Assembly (NCBI RefSeq): GCF_003265705.1
Contig: NW_020312775.1
Span: forward strand, 393,074-457,073
Source of the DNA: Callorhinus ursinus
Taxonomy: Eukaryota > Chordata > Mammalia > Carnivora > Otariidae
Direction: 5' to 3'
DNA length: 64,000 nucleotides
Below, piece after piece: positions 12,137 through 22,669 of the stretch. Every line of letters begins with the position of its first letter. Within the stretch, counting starts at the first letter, position 1. Both the position numbers and the translations under genes were made by a program. A model generated the notes under the pieces. The model was not told where the DNA came from. It made no database searches and worked only from the letters and a program-made list of their open reading frames with translations.

Positions 12137-13116
12137 TGTATTGCCTGTACGGTGACTGTTACTGTATATTGTTTGTGTTCCTTTCTGGCCTATGTTGCTT
12201 TTAGGCTCTCTCTTTGCTTCAAGGACCCCTTTCAGTATTTCTTGTAGGCCTGGTTTTGTGTTTGCAAATTCCTTTAGTTTTTGTTTATTCTGGAAGCTTT
12301 TTATCTCTCCTTCTATTTTCAATGACAGCCTAGCTGGATATAGTATTCTTGGCTGCATATTTTTCTCATTTAGTGCTCTGAATATATCATGCCAGTCCTT
12401 TCTGGCCTGCCAGGACTCTGTGGATGGGTCTGTTGCCAATCTAATGTTTCTACCATTGTAAGTTACAGATCTTTTCTCCTGAGCTGCTCTCTAGGATTTT
12501 CTCTTTGTCTCTGAGACTCGTAAGTTTTACTATTAGTTATCGGCATGTTGACCTATTTGTATTGATTTTGAGAGGGGTTCTCTGTGCCTCCTGGATTTTG
12601 ATGCCTGTTTCCTTCCCCAAATTACAGAAGTTCTCTGCTATAATTTGCTCCAATATACCTTCTGCCCCTCTCTTTCTTTCTTCTTCTTCTGGGATCCCAA
12701 TTATTCTGATGTTGTTTCATCTTATGGTATCGCTTCTCTCTCGAATTCTGCCCTCTTGACCCAGTAGTTGTTTATCTCTCTTTTCCTCAGCTTCTTTATT
12801 TTCCATCATTTGGTCTTCTATATCACTAATTCTCTCTTCTGCTTCATTTATCCTAGCAGTTAGCACCCCCATTTTTTATTGCACCTCATTAATAGCCTTT
12901 TTGATTTAGACTTGGTTAGATTTTAGTTCTTTTATTTCTCCAGAAAGGGTTTCTCTAATAACTTCCATGCTTTTTTCAAGCCCAGCTAGTATCTTTAAAA
13001 TCATCATTCTGAACTCTATTTCCGACATCGTACTATTGTCTGTATTGATTAGGTCCCTGGCAGTCGGTACTGCCTCTGGTTCTTTTTGTTGAGGTGATTT
13101 TTTTCTGTCTTGTCAT
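12137..13116 (-). pseudogene. L1 ORF1 (RNA-binding chaperone), decayed
   Basis: The start ATG is at 13114-13116 on the minus strand (MTRQKKITSTK). A coiled-coil-like region follows (EIEFRMMILKI, then LEKSMEVIRETLSGEIKELK) with internal stops. The C-terminal domain (ATDPSTESWQARKDW, ARLSLKIEGEIKSF) is open from 12439. No stop separates this last block from ORF2: the frame runs through KRE-PKSNIGQKGTQTIY straight into the ORF2 methionine. Confidence 0.85.
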
Positions 13117-14920
13117 TTTGTCCAGAGGAGAATAGATGAATGAGAGAACAAAATGCTAACTGGGTAATAATGTCCCCAGAAAATATACACTAAACAAATT
13201 CGAAAAGACTTGAAACCAGGGGAAAAGAAAGGGAAAGAAAGAAAAAAGAAAAAGAAATGAAAAAGATAAAAACAAATAAAAAGAAAACAAAACAAAAAAC
13301 AGAATATGATCAAATATGATCAAGCTGGTGCATAGATCAGTGCCACACACTAGATTTTGGGCGTATTTTGGTCTGTTAGAAGAAAGTGCCTCCCAAAATA
13401 AAGAAAGAAAAAGTTATATATATACAAAAATAAGGGTTAATACAATGAAGGGATGGAATATGACTGTAAAGATGAAAATTATAAAAGATCTTATAAAAGG
13501 AATTGATAAGATAAGAAGTTGGTTGAAAAGAGAAAGAAGAGGATTTAAAAGAAAAAAGGGGAGAGAATATGATCAGGCAGGAGACTTGAACAAAGCCATA
13601 CTCTAGAGATTTAGGGTATATCTTGGTTTCTTAGAAGAAACTGTATCTCAAAATTTTAAAGAGAGAACTATATATATATATATACCAAAAATAAGGGTAA
13701 CTACTATGAAGGGATAGAATATGACTCTAAAAATGAAAAATAAAAAACATTTTTTTAAAAAAGGGATTGATAAGATGTTGGTTGAAAAAGGGAAAAAGAA
13801 AAATTTTTTAAAAAGACATTTAAAAAAATTAACTTTGAAAGACTAAAGAATCATCGGAAAAAAGCCATGAGTTCTATGTGCAGTATTCCCCTAGGGCTGA
13901 AGTTCTGTCGTTCTCATTGATCGGTAAACTTGGTCTTGCCTGGCTGTTCTTGCTGATCTTCTGGAGGAGGGGCCTATTGCCATGGTTCCCAAATGTCTTT
14001 GCCGGAGGCGGAATTGCCCCGCCCTTGCTGGGTCCAGGCTAAGTCATCTGCTCGGGTTTGCTCTTGGGAGCTTTTGTTCCCTGCAAGCTTTCCGTTAGGC
14101 TTTGGAGGACGAGAGTGAAAATGGCGGCCTCCCAATCTCTGCCTGGAGGAGCGAAGAACTCGGGGGCCCACTCCTCAGTGAACCCCCAGAGAAAAGCAGT
14201 CAGTCACTGCCATCTCCCCGGTCTCTGGCCACACTCCCTGCTCACCCGGCCTGTGACTGAGCGTTTCTATCTCTGGCACCCGACCCTGTGTGGAGTCTCC
14301 AAACCCAGCAGATCCCTGCAGTGCACTCCCACACCACTCCTCCTGGGGAGGAAGGGGAGTCTCCCCAGCTCTGCCACTTGTTGGGTCCCTGCTGGAGGAG
14401 CAGTGGCCCGACTATGTCACCAATCACAGTTTATGGCAACCCCGAGCTGAGAGCCTGCTCCTCGGCTCCGTTTCTGTAGCTGGCTTCCCCGCTCTGATAC
14501 CTGGGAGCTCTGCTGCACTCAGGCACCCCCGGTCTTTCTGTGACCCCGAGGGTCCTGAGACCACACTGTCCCAGTGAGGGTTCCACCCCCCGCTTAGCCA
14601 CTGGAGTGACGTCCCTCAGTGGGGCAGACTTCTAAAAGTTCCGATTTGTGCCCAGCTGCTCTATCACTTGCCAGAAGTGGCCGACGGAGGCCCCTTCCTC
14701 CACTGTCTATCCTCCCGAATATCGCCTCAGATTCACTTCTCTGCACGTCCTACCTTCCAGAAAGTGGTCGCTTTTCTGTTCAGAGAGTTGTTGCTATTCC
14801 TTTCTTCTATCTCCTGTTGAGTTCGTAGGTGTTCAGAATGGTTTGATCCCTATCCACCTGAATTCCTGGGACCACAAGAAATCCAGGTCTCCTACTCCTC
14901 CGCCATCTTGCTCCACCCCC
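13117..14920 (-). promoter_or_regulatory. L1 5' UTR / internal promoter
   Basis: The segment is about 1.8 kb. Its outer part (13860-14920) is GC-rich. The extreme 5' end holds a YY1-type site (CAAGATGGCG on the minus strand, 14901-14910), as L1 promoters do. A further AATGGCGGCC lies near 14119. The inner part (13130-13860) is A-rich and internally duplicated. It would drive minus-strand L1 transcription if still active. Confidence 0.75.
13303..13830 (-). repeat. Tandem duplication (~255-261 bp period) in the L1 5' UTR
   Basis: Two diverged copies (about 13303-13564 and 13565-13830) share aatatgatca, ttagaagaaa, aaaataagggt, atgaagggatRgaatatgact and ggttgaaaa. Anchor pairs lie 253 bp (13313/13566) and 261 bp (13447/13708) apart. 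Confidence 0.8.
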
Positions 14921-15234
14921 CTACTACTCCACTTTGAATAGATGCCATTCCCAATATTAATATGTATGGCAAACTACTTTATATAGGTAAATTCAACTGG
15001 ACATACAAGGCATTATTTATTGCTGAAATAGAATGAGTTAGAAATAAAAAAAATCTATGGAATAATTAGATATGTCAATATTTAAAGGCAAAATATATGG
15101 TCATCTCAATAAATGCAAAAAAGAAAAAAGACAAAATTTCAACAATAATCTTGACTATTAATACTCAATAAACTAAAACCCCCAAATACTAGTAATATAA
15201 AATTATCATTTAATATATTAATAAAAACCAACAG

Positions 15235-15796
15235 AATTTCAGTATTTTAAAAAATGAGAAAAGGACTTGAATAGATATTTCTCCAAAGATGATACACAAA
15301 TGACCAATAAGCACATGAAAAGATATTCAAAATCATTAGTTACTAGGAAAATGCATATTAAAACCACAATGAGATACCTCTCAATACCCACTAGGTTGGC
15401 TATAATTAAAAAATGGACAGTAATAAGTACTGACAAAGATGTAGATAAATTGGAATCCTCTTACATTGCTGATGGGAAAGTAAAATGTTACAGCCACCTT
15501 GGAAATCAGTTTGGCTGTTCCTCAAAATTTAAACAGAGAGCTACCATATGACTCACCAATTCTACTCCTAGGTATATATACCCCCAAATTGAAAATACAT
15601 GTCCACACAAAAATTTGTATATGAATGTTCATAGAACTATTCATAACAGTTCAAAAGAGGAAATAACCCAAATGTCCATCAGTTGATAAATGGATAAAAA
15701 ATGGTATATCCATACAGTGAAATATTATTTAGCCTTAAAAAGGAATGAAGTATTGATATATGCTACAGTGTGGATGAACTTCAAAAACCATTATCC
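15235..15796 (+). mobile_element. Old L1 fragment (ORF2 3' end)
   Basis: Diverged ORF2 C-terminus. Signposts are aatagatatttctccaaaga, accacaatgagatac, gaaatcagtttggctgttcc and caaatgtccatcagttgat. It is cut off where the younger L1 begins. Confidence 0.85.
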
Positions 15797-18356
15797 TAGA
15801 GGCTGGTGCTTTGAAAGAACTAATAAGATTGATAAACCCCTCACCAGACTTATCAAAAACAAAAGAGAAAGGACCCAAATAAATAAAATCATGAATGAAA
15901 GAGGAGAGATCACAACCAACACCAAAAAAATACAATTATAAGAACATATTATGAGCAACTATATGCCAGCAAACTAGACAATCTGGAAGAAATGGATGCA
16001 TTCCTAGAGACGTATAAACTACCAAAACTGAACCAGGAAGAAATAGAAAACCTGAACAGACCCATAACCAGTAAGGAAATTGAAGCAGTCATCAAAAATC
16101 TCCCAACAAACAAGAGCCCAGGGCCAGATGGCTTCCCAGGGGAATTCTACCTAACATTTAAAGAAGAATTAATACCTATTCTTATGAAACTGTTCCAAAA
16201 AATAGAAATGGAAGGAAAACTTCCAAACTCGTTTTATGAGGCCACCATTACCTTGATCCCGAAACCAAAGACCCCATCAAAAAGTAGAACTACAGACCAA
16301 TATCCCTGATGAACATGGATGCAAAAATTCTCATCAAAATACTAGCCAATAGGATCCAACAGAACATTAAAAGGATTATTCACCATGACCAAGTGGGATT
16401 TATTCCTGGGCTGCAAGCTTGTTCAACATCCACAAATAAATCAATGTGATACAATCCATTAATAAAAGAAAGAACAAGAACCATATGATCCTCTCAATAA
16501 ATGCAGAAAAAAGCATTTGACAAAGTACAGCATCCTTTCTTGATCAAAACTCTTCAGAGTATAGGGATAGGGGGTACATAGCTCAATATCATAAAAGCCA
16601 TCCATGAAAAACCCACAGTGAATATCATTCTCAATGGGGAGAAACTGAGAGCTTTTCCCCTAAGGTCAGGAACATGGCAGGGATGTCCACTCTCACCACT
16701 GCTATTCAACATAGTACTAGAAGTCCTAGCCTCTGCATCAGACAACAAAAAAAAATAACGGCATCCAAATCGGCAAAGAAGAAGTCAAACTCTCACTCTT
16801 TGCAGATGATATGATACTTTATGTGGAAAACCCAAAAGACTGCACCCCAAAACTGCTAGAACTCATACAGGAATTCAGTAACGTGGCAGGATATAAAATC
16901 AATGCACAGAAATCAGTGGCATTTCTATACACCAACAACAAGACAGAAGAAAGAGAAATTAAGGAGTCGATCCCGTTTACAATTGCACCCAAAACCGTAA
17001 GATACCTAGGAATAAATCTAACCGAAGAGGAAAAAGATGTGTACTCAGAAAACTATAGAATACTCATGAAAGAAATTGAGGAAGAGACAAAGAAATGGAA
17101 AAACGTTCCATGCTCATGGATTGGAAGAACAAATATTGTGAAGATGTCAATGCTACCTAGAGCAATCTACACATTTAATGCAATCCCTATCAAAATCCCA
17201 TCAACTTTTTTCAAAGAAATGGAACAAATAATCCTAAAATTGTATGAAACCAGAAAAGACCCCGAATAGCCAGAGGAACGTTGAAAAACAAAAGCAAAGC
17301 TGGTGGCATCACAATTCCAGACTTCAAGCTCTATTACAAATCTGTCATCATCAAGACAGTATGGTACTGGCACAAAAACAGACACATAAATCAATGGAAC
17401 AGAATAGAGAGCCCAGAAATGGACCCTCAACTCTATGGTCAACTAATCTTCAACAAACCAGAATGTCCAATGGAAAAAAGACAGTCTCCTCAACAAATGG
17501 TGTTGGGAAAATTGGACAGCCACATGCAGAAGAATGAAACTGGACCATTTCCTTACACCACATGCAAAAATAGACTCCAAATGGATGAAAATCCTACATG
17601 TGAGACAGGAATCCGTCAAAATCCTTGAGAACACAGGCAGCAACCTCTTTGACCTCAGCCGCAGCAACTTTTTCCTCGAAACATCATCAAAGGCAAGGGA
17701 TGCAAGAGCCAAAAAGAACTATTGTGACTTCATCAAGATAAAAAGCTTTTGCACAGCAAAAGAAACAGTCAGCAAAAACAAAAGACAACCGACAGAATGG
17801 GAGAAGATATTTGCAAATGACATATCAGGTAAAGGGTTAGTATCTAAAATCTATAAAGAATGTATCAAACTCAACCCCCAAAGAACAAATAATCCAATTA
17901 AGAAATGGGCAGAAGACAAGAACAAACATTTTTCCAAAGAAGACATCCAAATGGCCAACAGACACATGAAAATGTGCTCAACATCACTCGGCATCAGGGA
18001 AATCCAAATTAAAACCTCAACGAGATACCACCTCACCCCAGGCAGAATGGCTAGAGTTAACAAGTCAGGAAATGTTGCCGAGGATGCAGAGAAAGGGGAA
18101 CCCTCTTACACTGTTGGTGGGAATGCAAGCTGGTGCAGCCACTCTGGAAAACAGTAAGGAGGTTCCTCAAAAAGTTGAAAATAGAGCTGCCCTACGACCC
18201 AGCAATTGCACTACTGGGTATTTACCCCAAAGATACAAATGTAATGATCCAAAGGGTCACCTACACCCCAATGTTTATAGCAGCAATGTCCACAATAGCC
18301 AAACTATGGAAAGAGACCAGGTGTCCATCGACAGATGAATGGATAAAGAAGGTGTG

Positions 18357-18405
<49 letters not shown>

Positions 18406-18529
18406 GGAATATTATGCAGCCACCAAAAAGAATGAAATCTTAACATTTGCAATGATGTGGGTGGAACTAGTAGGTATTATGCTAAGCAAAATAAGTCCAT
18501 CAGAGAAAGGCAATTATCATATGATCTCA
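15797..18529 (+). mobile_element. 5'-truncated young L1, ORF2 part, fused to a SINE 3' half
   Basis: The element begins within the ORF2 endonuclease-RT linker (ctttgaaagaactaataaga) and covers the RT and C-terminal regions. The RT box FADD is intact at 16799-16810. The frame is open only in pieces: 15992-16309, 16811-17269, 17281-17628, 17534-18157 and 18133-18435. The L1 3' UTR is missing: at 18529 L1 sequence (catatgatctcactc) passes directly into Can-SINE sequence. A (CA)n run interrupts it at 18357-18403. No convincing TSD is visible. Confidence 0.88.
18357..18403. repeat. (CA)n microsatellite within L1 ORF2
   Basis: About 22 CA units between ...ggtgtggta and atggaatattatgcagcc of the L1. 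Confidence 0.95.
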
Positions 18530-18636
18530 CTCCTGGCTCCCTGGGGAGCCTACTTCTCTTTCTGCCTGCAGCTTTCCCCGCTTGTGCTCTCTCTCTCTAA
18601 CAAATAAATAAGTAAAATCTTAAAAAAAGAAAAAAA
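18530..18636 (+). mobile_element. Can-SINE 3' half with A-rich tail, joined to L1
   Basis: It starts abruptly inside the SINE at ctggctccctggggagcc and runs through the TC-rich region, aacaaataaataagtaaaatc and an A-rich tail. The tRNA-derived head is absent. Confidence 0.85.
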
Positions 18637-18866
18637 GAATGGTGATATTACAATGTTCAGGTTTTTTGTTTGTTCACTCTGACACTTTGCTTATTAGTGG
18701 CATCTGGTTTCAAAGAGTGAAAGTTAGTGTCGTCTGCATATTTTAATAAAGCAAGACTAAATATTAAAACAGTGTGAGATGGGGAAATTCAGTGTTTCTA
18801 TGTGGGTGGTGATATAATTTGCCTGATGTTTCATATTCCTGGAAATTCATGTAATAAATGCCATTT

Positions 18867-19088
18867 ACTCCGGAGCGTCTGGGTGGCTCAGTCGCTAAAG
18901 CTTCTGACTCTTGATTTTGGCTCAGGTCATGATCTCAGGGTCCTGAAATGGAGGCCAAAGATGGGCTCCCTGCTCAGCAGGGAGTCTGCTTGAGATTCTC
19001 TCTTCCTCTCCCTCTGCCCCTCCCCATGCTCACGTGTGGTCTCTCCCTCTCTCTCTCAAACAAATAAATCTTTTAAAATATATAAATA
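18867..19088 (+). mobile_element. Can-SINE
   Basis: Head gcgtctgggtggctcagtcg to an A-rich tail. 14-bp TSD aataaatgccattt at 18853-18866 and 19089-19102. Diverged head. Confidence 0.93.
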
Positions 19089-19129
19089 AATAAATGCCAT
19101 TTGATCTGAAAAAAATGGATAAGGAAAAT

Positions 19130-19515
19130 CATTTAGGAGGACTTTATAGTAGTTTGGCTAAGAAAAGATGTTATTTTGGACTAGTATGGTAGCAATGGAG
19201 TTGGAAAGAAGTAGACAGATTTAAATATATTTAGGAGATAGAATCATTAGGACTTGGGATAGACTGGAAATGAAAGTGACAGAGAGATAAAAGTCAAAGT
19301 TTCTGGCTTTTAAAAATGAATAAAGTTGCCTGCCATTCACTGAGATTAAGAAAGATAAAGGAGGACCATGCTGGAGGATGGGTGAGAACAGAAATGATGA
19401 GTTTAGTTTTGGACATCTTGAGTTTGAAATGTCAAGGTGAAAAATAGTTTGCTTATTATCAGGTCTAAAACTCAGAGGAGTCTGGATAAGAGATAAACTT
19501 GGGAGGTACATGCAT
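19130..19515 (-). mobile_element. L2 fragment
   Basis: agtatggtagcaatggagtt, tagaatcattaggacttggg, gttttggacatcttgagttt and caaggtgaaaaatag match L2. Confidence 0.7.
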
Positions 19516-19608
19516 ATAAGTAAAGCTTTTGGCTTTATAATATACTTATCCCCTTTCATCCAGCAATCAATCCTCTGTTGAGGAGTTCGTCCTAAAAAAA
19601 TAGTTCAG

Positions 19609-20236
19609 GGGTGCCTGGGTGGCTCAGTCAGTTAAGCCACCGACTCCATTTTTTATTTTTTGTATTTTACTTTTTTATTTAAATTCAATTAGCCAAGGTA
19701 TAGTACATCATGATTTTTTGATGTAATGTTTGTTCAATGGTTCATTAGATGAATATAACACCCAGTACTCATCATATCACTGCCCTCTTTAATTCTCATC
19801 ATCCAGTTACCCCATCCTCCCACCCACCTCCCTTTCAGCAACCCTCAGTTTGTTTCCTGTAGTTAAGAGTCTCTCATGGTTTTTCATCTCTCTGATGACT
19901 TCCCATTCAGTTTTCCCTCCCTTCCCCTATGATCCTTCATGCTGTTTCTTATATTCCACATGGGAGTGAAACCATATGATAATTGTGTTTCTCTGATTGA
20001 CTTATTTCACTTAGCATAATACCCTCCAGTGCCATTCATGTTGATGTAAATGGTAGATATTCATCCTTTCTGACGACTGAGTAATATTCCATTGTATATA
20101 TGAGCCACATCTTCTTTACTCAATCATCCACTGAAGGACATCTCATAAGCCACTGACTCTTGACCTTAGCTCAGGTCTTGATTCAAGCCCAGCATTGGGC
20201 TCCACGCCCGTGGAGCCTACTTAAAAAAAAAAAAAA
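19609..20236 (+). mobile_element. Can-SINE split by the L1 at 19647-20145
   Basis: The SINE head (gggtgcctgggtggctcag) is at 19609-19646; the remainder resumes at 20160 and ends in oligo(A). The outer TSD is aaaaaaatag(t/c)tcag at 19594-19608 and about 20230-20244. Confidence 0.9.
19647..20145 (-). mobile_element. L1 3' end inserted in a Can-SINE
   Basis: L1 3' UTR plus the end of ORF2. It is flanked by taagccac(c/t)gactc at 19633-19646 and 20146-20159, a duplicated stretch of the host SINE. Confidence 0.9.
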
Positions 20237-20244
20237 TAGCTCAG

Positions 20245-21240
20245 AATATGCATAAGGATAAAGTTACAATAATGCTCATCTCTATAAATCCCTGCTTTCA
20301 ATATTTGAGCATAGACATGAATTTAGAGAAGTAATTACCACACAGGAAGATCAGCAAAGAAAATGCAAAAGAAAAAAGAGTTCTAGGCAGTTGCAAAAAT
20401 AAGCAGAAACACAAATATACCACTACTATCAGCAACACTGCCAATAAGAACAATTGTCAGCTTCTGTTCTTAAAAACTAGGATTTACATGTGTGATTTTG
20501 ATGGGGTTAGGGGACAAACATTTTTTTAAACATCTTGATGAAATACAGTGTTGCAGAGGATGTGGAAAATTGTCATTCTCTACACCTTTGGTGGAATGAT
20601 AAATTGCTTCATGCTTTTGAAGGCAAATTTAAAATGTGCATGCTCCTTCTGAATATGAGGAAAATAGATGGCATAAATATGGACAAATTAAAATTTTAAG
20701 TAATACATATTAGACATGAGATTATTTCTATAGCAAGAGTTCAACTGTTGCTAAAATCAAAAATATATGGTTAAAAATAAAGACCTTAAACTGTATTCAT
20801 ATATTAGTTCTTAACCTTGGCAAAATCTTTCAGAGAAAAAAATTGAGATATAAGGATATATACCTAAAGTTCAATATAGTTTATGGATTCATTTCAATTA
20901 AACTTTAGCTAAATCAGATAAAATTCAAAATTTTGTTTAAATATCCACACATAGTAATAACCAATATTTATAAAATTATTACCTACACTATATCTCTCCT
21001 CCCTGTGTATATGCATATCCTAATGAATGGTATATAGTCAGTGTTAGTGATGGTTATTTTTGAATGATAGGATAATTATCACTTCCAATTTTGTACTTAG
21101 TTAATGGTTAAAATATTTAAATAAGCATATATATGTGTCTATACAAATAAACAGATTATTCAAAGAAATCTGAGAATTTATGTAATCATTACAATTATTG
21201 ATTTGAAACAATACTGATAATGAATAAATAAATAAAATGT
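20245..21240. other. AT-rich stretch, nothing recognised
   Basis: No gene, SINE or clear LINE signpost seen. The stretch is AT-rich with only short chance frames. Old L1 tail debris is possible near 20520-20650 (cttgatgaaatacagtgt, gatgtggaaaattgtcattc). Confidence 0.4.
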
Positions 21241-21740
21241 GCATGTTCTTTGAGACACCTATTTCACTCATAAAAATTTATCACACAAAAATAATGGGAA
21301 CACTCAAGTAAAGATATATGTGAAAAATATCCACTTCAGCACAATTTGTAACAGTGAACAATTTTTAAGGGACCTAAAACACATATATAGCTGATTGGTT
21401 AAATTAAAAATTGTACATTCATACAATGGAATCCTCGAACTGGATTAAAGGAAATTAGGTGGAACTGTATGTACTGTCATGGAAAGATATCTAATATATA
21501 TTGTTAAGAAAAAAAGCAAGTTGCTACACAATATACTCTATATGATCCCATTTTTTGCACACACACACACACACACACACACAGAATGAGAGAGAGAGAA
21601 TGAGAGATTAGTATTTTGCAAAGAAAATAACAGGAAGAATAGACACCAAGAGCTAGCTTGATAAGGGAGGGGAGAGATATAGGAAAATTCCACTTCCTAA
21701 TTTATATAATTTTGCATCATTTGAATTTTTACAGCAAGTA
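21240..21740 (+). mobile_element. Old L1 3' UTR fragment with (CA)n
   Basis: aagatatatgtgaaaaatat, aacagtgaacaatttttaag, acattcatacaatggaatcc and catggaaagatatctaatat. (CA)n at about 21556-21584, then (GA)-rich sequence. Confidence 0.7.
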
Positions 21741-21819
21741 TATATAGTTTATAATCAGAAGAAAAATCTTAGTTAAAAATTTTAACTAAGAAGGAAATCT
21801 TGAATAGTGAGTGATTCAA

Positions 21820-22345
21820 AAAATGATGTAAAAATATATTTATTGACCTGAAATATGTTCACAATTCATTGCTAAGTAAAAAGAGCAACCTGCAAACATT
21901 GTAAGCATGTGATAGAATTAGAAGATATAAGTAGAATAATATGTTTTAGTATGGTCTCATTTTTGCAGTGAAATATATGTGTGTGTCCCTAAAGAAAACT
22001 CTTCTGAAGGAATGTTCTCCAAGCTATAAATAGAGAATATTTCCACAGATTTGACAGGTGAAGGAGATGCAAAGACAATTTTATTACCTATGTTATACAT
22101 TTCTAGTTTGCTTGATTTTTACAAGGATGTTTTACCTTTGAAATCAGAAAAATAGCGATTAAAATTTGAAACATGAAAAAAATTTGTTTTACACATTTTT
22201 ACAAAATGAGGTACAAATATATTTAGTGACATTGAAAGATATTCACAACACATGGCTAAATTTAAAATGTAAATGTAATTTAAAATTAAAAATGTATGTA
22301 CATATATATTTGTGCATAGAAAATTTTAAAGGAGAGCTAATTAAT
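21820..22345 (+). mobile_element. Further old L1 3' UTR fragments in series
   Basis: Two stretches, about 21825-22145 and 22190-22345, both open with caaatatattta/aaatatatttattgac plus a diverged 'ttcacaa..cat.gctaa' and look like consecutive copies of old L1 tail sequence. Confidence 0.5.
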
Positions 22346-22499
22346 AATCTTGCAGAATTGTAGAGCCGCCTTTGAACTGTAAAAATAAATTCTTAAGCCT
22401 TTGCAAAAAAATTTTTTTTAAGCTATGAACAAACCTACAGAAACACAACTGAACATCTAAATTATAGGTTTCTAGATAAGTTATATTTTATCTTTTCTG

Positions 22500-22669
22500 A
22501 ATCCTACAGGTTTTTCTCAATGAGCAAATATAACTTCTATAATCAGAAAAAAGCTGCAAACGTGATCCTATTTTATCTCTAGTAAATCCTACATGTTTTT
22601 CTCAATGAGCAAGTATAACTTTTACAATAAAAAAGCTGTAAACAAGATCCTGTTTTTTCTTTAAACCCT
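22500..22669. repeat. Tandem duplication, 85-bp period
   Basis: atcctacaggtttttctcaa (22501) recurs as atcctacatgtttttctcaa (22586). Both are followed by tgagcaaRtataact, aaaaagctgYaaac and gatcctRtttt, so the two units are clearly alike but diverged. Confidence 0.85.

Larger units (their letters stand above)
7879..14920 (-). mobile_element. Complete-length young carnivore L1 (7.04 kb)
   Basis: The element reads 3' to 5' along the plus strand: T-rich/ATT-rich tail at 7880-7903, 3' UTR, ORF2, ORF1, then a GC-rich 5' UTR ending in the typical L1 start (gagcaagatggcggaggag on the minus strand). Flanks ctactctccactttg (7864-7878) and ctactactccactttg (14921-14936) form a 15/16-bp TSD differing by one base. 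The element is therefore bounded exactly and is not 5' truncated. Frameshifts and stops in both ORFs show it is inactive. Confidence 0.93.

Noticed and set aside
14058..14450. GC-rich plus-strand ORFs at 14.0-14.9 kb that look like a CpG-island gene
   Set aside because: The region is the 5' UTR of the minus-strand L1, bounded by its TSD.
18133..18435. ORF with a His-Thr repeat
   Set aside because: Translated (CA)n microsatellite inside L1 ORF2.
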